Assembly (NCBI GenBank): GCA_902590285.1
Contig: CACIWE010000005.1
Location: 1-39,130, forward strand
Origin: an uncultured Pelagibacteraceae bacterium
GTDB taxonomy: Bacteria; Pseudomonadota; Alphaproteobacteria; Pelagibacterales; Pelagibacteraceae
Length of the DNA: 39,130 nt
Direction of reading: 5' to 3'
Every line of letters starts with the position of its first letter. Positions within the stretch are counted from its first letter, which is position 1. The translations under genes were made by a program, and so were the position numbers. This document shows positions 25,298 to 33,881 of the stretch, piece after piece. The notes beneath the pieces were generated by a model, which was not told the DNA's origin, did not search any database, and worked only from the letters and a program-made list of their open reading frames with translations.

Positions 25298-28026
25298 TGT
25301 CAAAAGATACTTTGCAACTTCCAAAAACATCATTCTCAATGAAAGCTAGTTTGCCGGTTAAAGAGCCAGAAATTTTAAAGACATGGGAAAAAAATAAGAT
25401 TTTTGAAAAGCTTAGAAAAAAGTCTAAGGGAAAAGAAAAGTTCGTACTTCATGATGGCCCACCTTATGCGAATGGTCATATACATATGGGTACAGCGTTA
25501 AATAAAATTTTAAAAGATATGATAACTCGTTTTCATCAAATGAATGGAAGAGATTCTGTTTATGTCCCAGGTTGGGACTGCCACGGGCTCCCAATAGAGT
25601 GGAAAATAGAAGAACAATACAAAAAAAAGAAAAAGAATAAAGACGAGGTACCTATTAAAGACTTCAGACAAGAATGCAGAGAATTCGCAAAAAGCTGGAT
25701 CGATGTACATATAAAAGAGTTTAAGCGACTAGGCGTAGTAGGGGATTTTGAAAATTATTATTCTACAATGAGTTACGAGGCTGAAGCTCAAATAGTGAGA
25801 GAGTTAGGTAAATTTCTTTTAGATGGAAGTTTATACCAAGGATTTAAACCAGTTCTTTGGTCTACTGTAGAAAAAACTGCTTTAGCTGATGCTGAAGTTG
25901 AGTATTTAGATCACACTTCTAATACAATCTATGTTGCGTTTAAAGTTCAGACGACCGACAAAGACTTTCTTAAGGACACAAGCATTATAATTTGGACCAC
26001 AACGCCATGGACTATACCGGCAAATAAAGCATTAGCTTTTAATAGTAATATTGAATACTCAGTTTTGGAAATTGAAAATCTTGAACATTTCAAAGATAAG
26101 AGAATTGTAGTTGCAAAAAATTTAATTCAATCAATAACTGAAGAGTGTGAAATAAAAGACTTTAAAGAATTAAAGACTTTTAAAGGCTCAGAGTTTAGAG
26201 GAACTATATGTACTCATCCATTTGTAAAGATGGGTTTTGATTACAATGTTCCAATGCTGGATGCTCAATTTGTTAATTTGGAACAAGGAACAGGAATTGT
26301 TCATTGTGCTCCTAGTCATGGTCCAGATGATTTTAATTTGTGTTTAAAAAATAATATACCATCGCTTTACACGGTTGATAATGCGGGTGTTTATACCAAA
26401 GAGGTGCCATATTTTACAAATACACATGTGTTTAAAGCAGACCCGATCGTTATAGAAAAACTTAAAGAGCAAAAAAATTTACTTAAAAATGACAAACTTA
26501 ATCATAGCTATCCTCATTCTTGGAGATCCAAGGCTCCATTAATATATAGAGCAACACCTCAGTGGTTTATTTCCATGCAAAAAAATAAATTAAGAGATAA
26601 AGCAGTTAAAGCTATTAGTGAGACAGTCTTTTACCCAAATAAAGGAAAGGAAAGACTTTTATCAATGATTGAAGGAAGACCAGACTGGTGTGTTTCAAGA
26701 CAAAGAGTTTGGGGTGTGCCATTACCTATATTCATTAATAAAAAAACGAAAGAACCATTAAGAGATCAAAAAGTTATAGATAGAATTGCCTCTATTTACG
26801 AAAAGCAGGGTTCTGATTGTTGGTTCACAGATGATGCAAAAGCCTTTTTAGGAAATGATTATGATGCAAACGATTATGAAAAACTAAATGATATAGTTGA
26901 AGTTTGGTTCGATAGTGGCTCGACACATAGTTTTGTCTTAGAGAAGAGAAAAGATTTAAAATGGCCTGCAGATATGTATTTAGAAGGATCTGATCAGCAT
27001 AGGGGTTGGTTTCACTCATCCTTATTAGAATCATGTGGAACTAGAGGTAAAGCACCTTTTAAAAGTATTCTGTCACATGGTTTCGTTGTGGATGGCAAAG
27101 GTATGAAAATGTCAAAATCGATGGGTAACGTTATCTCTCCCGAAGATATCTTAAAGAATTACGGTGCAGACATACTTAGAGTTTGGGCTTCAGCATCGGA
27201 TTATGCTGAAGATTTAAGAATAGATAAAAATATTTTAATACAGCATGCAGAGTCTTATAGAAAAATTAGAAATACCTTTAGATTTATGCTTGGTAATTTA
27301 AAAGATAATTTTGAAAAACAAAACTTTGAAAAAATTAAACTAAATGAATTCGAGGAATTAGAGCAATTTATTTTGCATAAATTATTTTTAATAGATAAAT
27401 CTGTTGATGAAAATTTAAAAAATTATAATTTTCATAAACTTTATAAGGAATTATTAAACTTTTGTACGCTTGATCTTTCTTCTTTTTATTTTGACATTAG
27501 AAAAGATGTTCTTTACTGCGATAGTATAAATTCAAAAAAAAGAAAAAATTGTGTAATTGTTTTAAACATTATTTTAGAAAGCTTATTAAAGTGGTTCGCT
27601 CCAATTTTAGTTTTTACTACAGAGGAAATTTATGGCTTACTAAACAAAAGTAATGATGAAAGTATCCATGAAAATCAATTTGTAAAAATTCCACCACATT
27701 GGGAAAATGTTAAGCTTAATGAAAAATGGACAGATCTATTTAAAATTAAACAAGAAGCAAATATTGCAATTGAAGAGAAAAGGGCTAACAAAGAAATTGG
27801 TTCAAGTTTAGAAGCAGAAATTAAACTTACATTGAAGAAGGAGAAATTTGAACTTCTCGATAAGTTAGATTTAGAAGATTATTTTATAGTTTCAAAAGCA
27901 GAGAAAAAATTATCAAATAATGATGAAATCAAGATTGAAGTGAAAAAAGCCCAAGGGAAAAAATGCGAAAGATGTTGGAAAATTTTAGAAAAAAAATGCC
28001 AAAGAGAAAGTTGTCCAGTAAAATAG
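25297..28026 (+). CDS. ileS: Isoleucyl-tRNA synthetase
   Basis: Class I synthetase, 909 residues. The HIGH region reads GPPYANGHIHMGTALNKILKD split at the motif HMGT, the editing domain holds IIWTTTPWTIPANKA, the KMSKS loop is GMKMSKSMGN, and a zinc-binding Cys4 end (CERCWKILEKKCQRESC) closes the protein. That C-terminal zinc module is shorter than in E. coli. HDGPPYANGHIHMG and the DCHGLPIEWK segment rule out Val- or LeuRS. It sits between ribF and lspA. The enzyme belongs to the bacterial (mupirocin-sensitive-like) type by its overall pattern, which is an inference. Confidence 0.97.
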   Translation: MSKDTLQLPKTSFSMKASLPVKEPEILKTWEKNKIFEKLRKKSKGKEKFVLHDGPPYANGHIHMGTALNKILKDMITRFHQMNGRDSVYVPGWDCHGLPIEWKIEEQYKKKKKNKDEVPIKDFRQECREFAKSWIDVHIKEFKRLGVVGDFENYYSTMSYEAEAQIVRELGKFLLDGSLYQGFKPVLWSTVEKTALADAEVEYLDHTSNTIYVAFKVQTTDKDFLKDTSIIIWTTTPWTIPANKALAFNSNIEYSVLEIENLEHFKDKRIVVAKNLIQSITEECEIKDFKELKTFKGSEFRGTICTHPFVKMGFDYNVPMLDAQFVNLEQGTGIVHCAPSHGPDDFNLCLKNNIPSLYTVDNAGVYTKEVPYFTNTHVFKADPIVIEKLKEQKNLLKNDKLNHSYPHSWRSKAPLIYRATPQWFISMQKNKLRDKAVKAISETVFYPNKGKERLLSMIEGRPDWCVSRQRVWGVPLPIFINKKTKEPLRDQKVIDRIASIYEKQGSDCWFTDDAKAFLGNDYDANDYEKLNDIVEVWFDSGSTHSFVLEKRKDLKWPADMYLEGSDQHRGWFHSSLLESCGTRGKAPFKSILSHGFVVDGKGMKMSKSMGNVISPEDILKNYGADILRVWASASDYAEDLRIDKNILIQHAESYRKIRNTFRFMLGNLKDNFEKQNFEKIKLNEFEELEQFILHKLFLIDKSVDENLKNYNFHKLYKELLNFCTLDLSSFYFDIRKDVLYCDSINSKKRKNCVIVLNIILESLLKWFAPILVFTTEEIYGLLNKSNDESIHENQFVKIPPHWENVKLNEKWTDLFKIKQEANIAIEEKRANKEIGSSLEAEIKLTLKKEKFELLDKLDLEDYFIVSKAEKKLSNNDEIKIEVKKAQGKKCERCWKILEKKCQRESCPVK

Positions 28027-28038
28027 AAATATAATATT

Positions 28039-28530
28039 TTGATTAATCTTAAAGAAATTCAAAACAAAATCGTTACAAAAAATAATGTTTATTGTTTGAT
28101 AATTATTTTAATAATTTTTTTTTTAGATAGATATACAAAGATACTTATTTTGGATAAATTTAGTGAGAATACATATTATTTAAATGATTATATTAATTTA
28201 GATTTAATTTGGAACATAGGAATTGGCTTTGGTTTTTTAAGCACAACATCTTCAATTATTTATAATTTAATTACAGTATTAATTTTATCAATAATAGTTT
28301 TTTTGTTTATCAGTATGATAAAAGCAGAATATTTAGATAAAATAATTTATTCAACTATAATCGGAGGAGCATTGGGAAATTTTTATGATAGAGTAATATT
28401 CATGGCAGTACCTGACTTTATAGATCTTCATTATAATAATTTTCATTGGTTTGTTTTTAATGTTGCAGATATATTTATTTCTTTAGGTATAATAGTTTTT
28501 ATAATAAGAAGTTACATATTAAGTAAATAA
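28039..28530 (+). CDS. lspA: Lipoprotein signal peptidase II
   Basis: Membrane aspartyl protease that removes signal peptides from prolipoproteins. It has four hydrophobic segments. Conserved boxes are FLDRYTK (about 28-34), NIGIGFGF, GNFYDR and VPDFID with catalytic Asp126, and FNVADIFISLG with catalytic Asp144. No ATG lies in the right place, so the TTG at 28039 is the best start; the resulting 163-residue protein has a normal size. It is followed 1 base later by a lipoprotein gene, its likely substrate. Confidence 0.93.
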   Translation: MINLKEIQNKIVTKNNVYCLIIILIIFFLDRYTKILILDKFSENTYYLNDYINLDLIWNIGIGFGFLSTTSSIIYNLITVLILSIIVFLFISMIKAEYLDKIIYSTIIGGALGNFYDRVIFMAVPDFIDLHYNNFHWFVFNVADIFISLGIIVFIIRSYILSK

Positions 28531-28531
28531 A

Positions 28532-28840
28532 ATGAAAAAAATAAACTTTTTAATTGTTACGATATTTTTATTAACCTCTTGTTCCAGTTTAGACGAAGCT
28601 GGCAAAGTTCTCAAAAATGAAAAAATAAGAACTACAGATGAGTTCTTGGTTAAAAAACGTGATCCTTTGGTCTTACCTCCAGATTATAAAGAAATTCCAA
28701 TTCCTGGATCAATTGAAAATTTAAAAAAAAAGGATGATAGTGAAATTAAAAAAATATTAAAAGCAACTAAAGAAGAAAAAATTTCTAACGAAAAAGTGTC
28801 CTCAACCGAAAACTCAATAATTGACAAAATACGTAAGTGA
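28532..28840 (+). CDS. DUF3035-like lipoprotein
   Basis: Small lipoprotein of 102 residues. The signal peptide is MKKINFLIVTIFLLTSC with a lipobox LTSC, lipidated Cys17. The mature part carries TTDEFLVKKRDPLVLPPDYKEIPIPG, split here by the DEF and PLVLPPDY motifs found in the DUF3035 family, then a Lys/Glu-rich tail. The family commonly sits next to lspA in Alphaproteobacteria. The function is unknown, probably envelope-related. The stop overlaps the GTG start of pgi. Confidence 0.82.
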   Translation: MKKINFLIVTIFLLTSCSSLDEAGKVLKNEKIRTTDEFLVKKRDPLVLPPDYKEIPIPGSIENLKKKDDSEIKKILKATKEEKISNEKVSSTENSIIDKIRK

Positions 28841-30054
28841 AAAAAAATAAGCTGTATTTGAAAAACTATATTTCTAAAAATAATTTTGGGCAAATTAATT
28901 TAAATAAACAAAATAGAAAAATTTCAAATATTATATCTGGGCTAAATAAAGACTTAAATAATTCAAGAAAAACAATAAATGTTTTAAGTAAAAATTTTAA
29001 ATTCAACTTTCAGGTAAAGGATTTAAGTAGGTTTAAAAAATTTAAGAAAATTGCCTTAATAGGTATGGGTGGATCTATTTTAGGTTCTGAAGCTATATAT
29101 AATTTCTTAAGCAAAAAAATTAAAAAGAAAATTTATTTTTTTAATAACTTGGATAATGAAAAACTTTTGAATTTTAAAAAAGAAATTAAACTTAGAGATG
29201 TACTATTTTTAATTATTTCAAAATCTGGAGATACTGTGGAAACATTAACGAACTCATTAATTCTCAATATTCTAAAAAAAAATAAAAAAAATATAATTAT
29301 AATTACTGAAAAAAAAAATAGTCTCCTATTATCAATAACAAAAAAGTTAAAATTATTTTTTATTGAACATAAACAATCTATTGGAGGAAGATATTCTGTT
29401 CTCTCTGAAGTTGGAATGGTCCCAGCTCATTTGATGGGATTAAGCATAAATGCTCTGAGAGCAAATATTTTAGATTTTTTCAGGGGAAATGATAAATTAT
29501 TCTTACAAAACAGTGCAATCAAGCTTGCGAATATTTTAAAATTAAAAAAAATAAATAATTTAGTATTTATTAACTATTCACCAAACCTTGAAAAATTCCT
29601 CTTTTGGTGTCAACAATTAATAGCTGAAAGTTTAGGAAAAAAAGGCAAAGGTTTTCTTCCAATTATTTCAAATGTTCCTAAAGACCACCATAGTCTTTTA
29701 CAACTTTATCTAGATGGCCCAAAAGATAAACTTTTTTATGTGTTTTCATTGGATGAAAAATCGAAAGATAAAATAAATTTAGGAAAAATCATAAATCATA
29801 GAAGCTATTTAAATAAGAAAACACTTAATCAGATAAAATTATCCCAAAAAAAAGCTTTAATTAAAGCCTTCGTAAAAGAAAACATTCCATTTAGAGAATT
29901 TAGAATTGGTAAAGTTGATGAAAAAGTTTTGGGTAAATTATTTGCCTATTTTATTATTGAAACAATAGTTGTTGGTAAACTAGTTAATATAAATCCTTTT
30001 GACCAGCCGGCAGTAGAACAAGTTAAAGTCTATACAAAAAAGCTTCTCAATTAA
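28837..30054 (+). CDS. pgi: Glucose-6-phosphate isomerase, short form
   Basis: Interconverts glucose- and fructose-6-phosphate. Features: IGMGGSILGSEAI, the sugar-phosphate loop ISKSGDTVETLTN, GGRYSVLSEVG with the catalytic Glu region, DHHSLLQLYLDGPKD with a conserved His, and the C-terminal NPFDQPAVEQVKVYTKKL with the active-site Lys. At 405 residues it is about 140 shorter than E. coli Pgi, with missing N-terminal and internal segments, but all key motifs stay. The start is GTG overlapping the lipoprotein stop (GTGA). Its stop overlaps rsmD, which is convergent. Confidence 0.9.
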   Translation: MKKNKLYLKNYISKNNFGQINLNKQNRKISNIISGLNKDLNNSRKTINVLSKNFKFNFQVKDLSRFKKFKKIALIGMGGSILGSEAIYNFLSKKIKKKIYFFNNLDNEKLLNFKKEIKLRDVLFLIISKSGDTVETLTNSLILNILKKNKKNIIIITEKKNSLLLSITKKLKLFFIEHKQSIGGRYSVLSEVGMVPAHLMGLSINALRANILDFFRGNDKLFLQNSAIKLANILKLKKINNLVFINYSPNLEKFLFWCQQLIAESLGKKGKGFLPIISNVPKDHHSLLQLYLDGPKDKLFYVFSLDEKSKDKINLGKIINHRSYLNKKTLNQIKLSQKKALIKAFVKENIPFREFRIGKVDEKVLGKLFAYFIIETIVVGKLVNINPFDQPAVEQVKVYTKKLLN

Positions 30055-30607
30055 AAGACCCGAAAATTATTTTAGATCTTCCATAATTTTTTATAAGGAA
30101 TATTTTCATAAAACCTTCCAACGGATCTTTAGATTTACTCTCTCGGTGAATTATTATTAGATGTTTTTTATTAAAATATTTTTTCTTTTTTATAATTGAT
30201 AGATTTTCTATGAAAAATCTATCAGTAAAGGGAGGATCAAAAAAAATTATGTCAAATTTTTCAATTTTTGAATTATTTAGGTAGTTTTCAATTTTATCAT
30301 TTATTATTTCTGCTTTATTTTGGATTGAAAGATTAACTAAATTTTTTTTTATTATTAACGCCATATCTTTGTTTTGTTCTACAAAAGTTACTGAAAAAGC
30401 ATCTCTAGAAATACTCTCTAAGCCAAAAGATCCCACACCTGAATATAAATCTAAAATCTTAGAGTTTTTCAATTTTACATCGATCAAATTTGAATGATCT
30501 AAAATATTAAAAATATTCTCCCTTACAGAGTCTTTTAGTGGTCTTGTAAAGATATTTTTTTCAAATGTAATAGCCTTACCTTTTAAAGCTCCACTAATTA
30601 TTCTCAT
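30047..30607 (-). CDS. rsmD: 16S rRNA (guanine966-N2)-methyltransferase
   Basis: Methylates G966 of 16S rRNA. The true start is the ATG at 30607 (MRIISGALKGKAI); the longer frame upstream lies within purD. The fold shows KDSVRENIFNIL, SAM-binding LDLYSGVGSFGLESISRD (split) and the catalytic DPPF in IIFFDPPFTD. It is 186 residues, normal size. It overlaps the 3' end of purD by 14 bases and the 3' end of pgi by 8 bases. Co-orientation with purD indicates one transcript. Confidence 0.93.
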   Translation of the reverse strand: MRIISGALKGKAITFEKNIFTRPLKDSVRENIFNILDHSNLIDVKLKNSKILDLYSGVGSFGLESISRDAFSVTFVEQNKDMALIIKKNLVNLSIQNKAEIINDKIENYLNNSKIEKFDIIFFDPPFTDRFFIENLSIIKKKKYFNKKHLIIIHRESKSKDPLEGFMKIFLIKNYGRSKIIFGSFN

Positions 30608-31868
30608 TATTAATAACTTTCCATCCGATGTCTTTTCTATAAAATCCATGTTTCCAATTAATTCTTTTAATTAATTTTTCTATTTTATTGCGTATTGTTA
30701 AAAATTTTTTTCCAAAAGCTGTAATATTTAATACTCTACCACCACTAGAATAAATTTTACCATTTTCAGCTTTAGTACCAGCATGATAAATGTATTCATT
30801 TTTAGAGACATTTATTTTATTAATATTTTTGATTAATTTATTTTTTTTATAATTTCCAGGGTAACCTTTAGAACATAAGACAACCGTCATACTTTTATCT
30901 TTTGTCCATTTAATTTTTGTTTTACTTAACTTATTTAATATAGAATTCTCAATAATTTTTACCAAATCTGTCCTCAATCTAGGTAAAATTACTTGGCATT
31001 CAGGATCTCCCATTCTTATATTGTACTCAATTAAAAATGGATTACCATTTTTAATCATTAATCCAACATATAAAAATCCATTAAACGGATTATTTGTTTT
31101 TTTTAACGCCTTTAATGTTGGTCTTACTATTCTATTAATTATTTTTTTTTCAATGGATTTATTTATTACTGGTGCGGGCGAGTATGCCCCCATGCCTCCA
31201 GTATTTGGACCCTTATCTTTTTCTCTGACGCGCTTATGATCTTGTGCAGTACCAAAAAATTTGTAAGTATTATTGTCCACAATAAGAAAGTAACTTGCTT
31301 CTTCCCCCTCTAAGAACTCTTCTAAAATTAATTTTTTTGAAGATTTAAATTTACCATTAAAAATTTGTGTGCTAACTTTTATCACCTGGTCTTTCTTTCT
31401 GCATATAGTAACTCCTTTTCCTGCAGCTAGTCCATCAGCTTTTACTACGATAGGTAATTTGCTATTTTTTAAAAATTTAATTACTTGGTGCTTATTTGAA
31501 CATATTTTGAATTTCGCAGTGGGTATAGAATATCGCTCACAAATTTTTTTCATGAATGCTTTAGACCCCTCTAACTGGGAGGCATATCTATTTGGACCAA
31601 AAACTTTAATCTTATTTTTTTTTAAAAAATCTACCAATCCTTTAACTAAAGGTTCCTCAGGACCCACTATTACTAAATCTATTTTATTTGACTTAATTAA
31701 GTTTAGGAGTTTTTTGAAGTTTAATATATCTACATTAATATTTGTTGCAAATTCTAAAGTACCAGCATTTCCAGGAAAGCATATTATCTTTTCAGTGCTT
31801 TTTGACTCAAAGATTTTTTTGCATATAGCATGCTCTCTACCTCCGCTTCCAATTATACCAATATTCAT
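30594..31868 (-). CDS. purD: Phosphoribosylamine-glycine ligase
   Basis: ATP-grasp enzyme joining phosphoribosylamine and glycine in purine synthesis. I start at the ATG at 31868 (MNIGIIGSGGREHA), discarding 22 upstream codons. Features: the N-terminal IGSGGREHAI, VGPEEPLVKGLVDFL, VVKADGLAAGKGV (ATP binding) and the family signature RMGDPECQVILPRL. The product is 424 residues, a usual length. It is divergent from the DUF2093 gene with 28 bases between and overlaps rsmD downstream. Confidence 0.97.
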   Translation of the reverse strand: MNIGIIGSGGREHAICKKIFESKSTEKIICFPGNAGTLEFATNINVDILNFKKLLNLIKSNKIDLVIVGPEEPLVKGLVDFLKKNKIKVFGPNRYASQLEGSKAFMKKICERYSIPTAKFKICSNKHQVIKFLKNSKLPIVVKADGLAAGKGVTICRKKDQVIKVSTQIFNGKFKSSKKLILEEFLEGEEASYFLIVDNNTYKFFGTAQDHKRVREKDKGPNTGGMGAYSPAPVINKSIEKKIINRIVRPTLKALKKTNNPFNGFLYVGLMIKNGNPFLIEYNIRMGDPECQVILPRLRTDLVKIIENSILNKLSKTKIKWTKDKSMTVVLCSKGYPGNYKKNKLIKNINKINVSKNEYIYHAGTKAENGKIYSSGGRVLNITAFGKKFLTIRNKIEKLIKRINWKHGFYRKDIGWKVINNENN

Positions 31869-31896
31869 GATAACATTTATATTATATAATTTATCG

Positions 31897-32091
31897 ATGA
31901 TAAAAAAAAAGGCTAAACTTCTCTTTAAGAACAACTATTTTGACATACTCGAGGAAGGGGACTATGTTTTATGTGCAGTGTCCGGGAAAGAAATTTTACT
32001 TAAAGATTTAAATTATTGGAATGTAGATTTACAAGAAGCGTATTTTTCAGCAAAGGAGGCAAACGAAAAATTTGTGTCTCTTAAAAAATAA
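31897..32091 (+). CDS. DUF2093 family small protein
   Basis: Short protein of 64 residues starting MIKKKAKLLFKNN. The core EEGDYVLCAVSGKEILLKDL and the following NYWNVDLQEAYFSAKEA match the DUF2093 family of Alphaproteobacteria, whose hallmarks are the DYVxCAVTGxPI, LxYWxV and QExYxSAEA segments. The frame stays open far upstream, but that part is antisense to purD and not coding. The function is unknown. In many relatives this family sits beside lpxK; here it ends 6 bases from the convergent end of a lipid A gene cluster that includes lpxK. Confidence 0.85.
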   Translation: MIKKKAKLLFKNNYFDILEEGDYVLCAVSGKEILLKDLNYWNVDLQEAYFSAKEANEKFVSLKK

Positions 32092-32097
32092 TTTATG

Positions 32098-32955
32098 TTA
32101 TTTCCATCTATTGTGCGTCCATATCCATTGATTAGGATTTTTAGATATCATTGACTCCAAAATCTCATTTAATTTAGAAGAAATATCTAATTTACTTTTA
32201 TAATCTTTTGGATCTATATGTTTAAAGAATTTGATTTTAAATTTATTGTTATTTGTTCTTTCGATAAAAACGGGGATAATTTTTAGATTAAATTTTTCAG
32301 CTAACTGAGCTGGCAAAGTTGTAGTCAACGCACTTTTTCCAAAAAAATTTACATTATCTCCCTCGCTTACTCTTTGATCAATCATCAAAGCAATACTGTA
32401 GTCTTGTTTAATATATTCTATTGCTTTTCTTACTCCATTGATGCCTTTTTTAATTTGATTTTTACAAACATATTTTCTTCTTAAAAATTCCATAAAAGGA
32501 TTCAAAAAAATGTTATTTAATGGGCGATAGATAGTTGCTAACTTAATATTTTTATTTACAATTGTCATTGACATTAATTCAAAATTTGCAAAATGACCGG
32601 ATACAAAAATAACTGGGTATTTTTTTTTAATAATATCTGATAAATCAGCTTCATCCTCAATTTCAATAGAGTTTTCTTGCTTTTTAATTTTTTTTAAAAA
32701 AATATATTCAATAAAGGTTTTTCCATAGTTCTTCCACATATTGGTGATAATTTCATTTTTCTTTTCGACTGAAATATTAGGTAGAAAAATATTTAAATTC
32801 TTTTCTATCACTTTCCTAGATCGAAAAAATGGACCTAAAAGAGAAAAAAGACTTGAAAAAAATATTCTACTTAACTTTATACCAAGTACAAAACCAATTA
32901 AAAATAAAAAATAAATTACCAAAGCCTGAATAAAATAAAAAATTTTTTTTATCAT
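32098..32955 (-). CDS. Lipid A lauroyl/myristoyl acyltransferase (LpxL/HtrB family)
   Basis: Adds a secondary acyl chain to Kdo-lipid A at the inner membrane. An N-terminal hydrophobic anchor (about residues 5-26) precedes the acyltransferase HxxxxE motif SGHFANFE (His121, Glu126). Next come IYRPLNN and MIDQRVSEGDNVNFFGKSA (split). It is 285 residues. The start adjoins the lpxK stop with a 1-base overlap. LpxL versus LpxM cannot be told apart by eye, so no symbol is given. It is last in the waaA-lpxK-acyltransferase group. Confidence 0.92.
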   Translation of the reverse strand: MIKKIFYFIQALVIYFLFLIGFVLGIKLSRIFFSSLFSLLGPFFRSRKVIEKNLNIFLPNISVEKKNEIITNMWKNYGKTFIEYIFLKKIKKQENSIEIEDEADLSDIIKKKYPVIFVSGHFANFELMSMTIVNKNIKLATIYRPLNNIFLNPFMEFLRRKYVCKNQIKKGINGVRKAIEYIKQDYSIALMIDQRVSEGDNVNFFGKSALTTTLPAQLAEKFNLKIIPVFIERTNNNKFKIKFFKHIDPKDYKSKLDISSKLNEILESMISKNPNQWIWTHNRWK

Positions 32956-33881
32956 TACAATTTTTTGAGAAGGTTCAAAAAGTTGTTATAATTTTTAATT
33001 TTTAATGAAATCTTTAAAAAGCTATTTTTTTTCAGCTCTAGATCTTTAATTTTATAAAAATCTTTTTCGGTCATTATAATTTTTAGATTTCTCTTTTCAG
33101 CCTCTTCCACAATATTTTGAAATTCTTTAGTTGTAAACTGATAATGATCAGGATATACAACTTTTTTTTCTACTATCAATTTATTTTCTTCGAGTATTTT
33201 AAAGAAATTTTCTGGATTTCCGATTCCAGCAACTACAAATAATTTTTTATTTTTAAATTCATTTATATTATCAGGAATGTAATCAGAATAAAAAATATCA
33301 AGATTTTTATTAATATTTAAAATTTTTTTTTCAAACAGGTCATCTTTTTTACCATTTATCAAAACTACATTTGCATCTCTTAAAGCTCCCAAACTTTCTC
33401 TTAGCGGTCCGGCTGGTAAGACAAATCCATTGCCTATAAGTTGATTTTGATTAAAACAAATTATGCTTAAATCTTTTTTAATTTTTCTATCCTGAAACCC
33501 ATCATCTAAAATTATAATGTCGTAACCAAGTTTTTGAGCTTTTTTAATAGCAGAAACTCTATTTGTATCTAAAATCAAATCATTAAATTTTTCATTTATT
33601 AGATTATGTTCATCAACATGACCTTTATAAAATTTTCTAACTATCGCTGGTTTTTTTCCAAGTTTCTTAAGTTCATTGGCTATAAATAATGATGTGGGCG
33701 TTTTACCAGTGCCTCCAATATATATATTTCCTACACATATGATGGGCACTTCAAACTTTAAGGATTTAGTAAGTTTATATTTTAAGTATACATAAATTAA
33801 AATTAATAGACTAAATGGAATTAAAACTATTGAAAAAAAATTATATTTTTTCTCCCAAAATTTTGGTTTAATAAATTTCAT
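32955..33881 (-). CDS. lpxK: Tetraacyldisaccharide 4'-kinase
   Basis: Phosphorylates the 4' position of the lipid A precursor. An N-terminal membrane segment (about 16-34) precedes the P-loop VGNIYIGGTGKTPTS (GGTGKT at 56-61) and the DDGFQDRKIKKDLSI catalytic region. LPAGPLRE and MTEKDFYKIK also fit. It is 308 residues. It overlaps waaA by 14 bases and the downstream acyltransferase by 1 base, so the three are coupled. Confidence 0.96.
   Translation of the reverse strand: MKFIKPKFWEKKYNFFSIVLIPFSLLILIYVYLKYKLTKSLKFEVPIICVGNIYIGGTGKTPTSLFIANELKKLGKKPAIVRKFYKGHVDEHNLINEKFNDLILDTNRVSAIKKAQKLGYDIIILDDGFQDRKIKKDLSIICFNQNQLIGNGFVLPAGPLRESLGALRDANVVLINGKKDDLFEKKILNINKNLDIFYSDYIPDNINEFKNKKLFVVAGIGNPENFFKILEENKLIVEKKVVYPDHYQFTTKEFQNIVEEAEKRNLKIIMTEKDFYKIKDLELKKNSFLKISLKIKNYNNFLNLLKKL

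Noticed and set aside
31369-31896. Long open frame upstream of the DUF2093 start
   Set aside because: It is antisense to purD and has no family resemblance; only the part from 31897 matches a known family.
31900-31910. A9 run at the start of DUF2093 and A9 near the end of hisG as slippage sites
   Set aside because: Such runs are frequent Lys codons in this composition, and no useful out-of-frame product follows.
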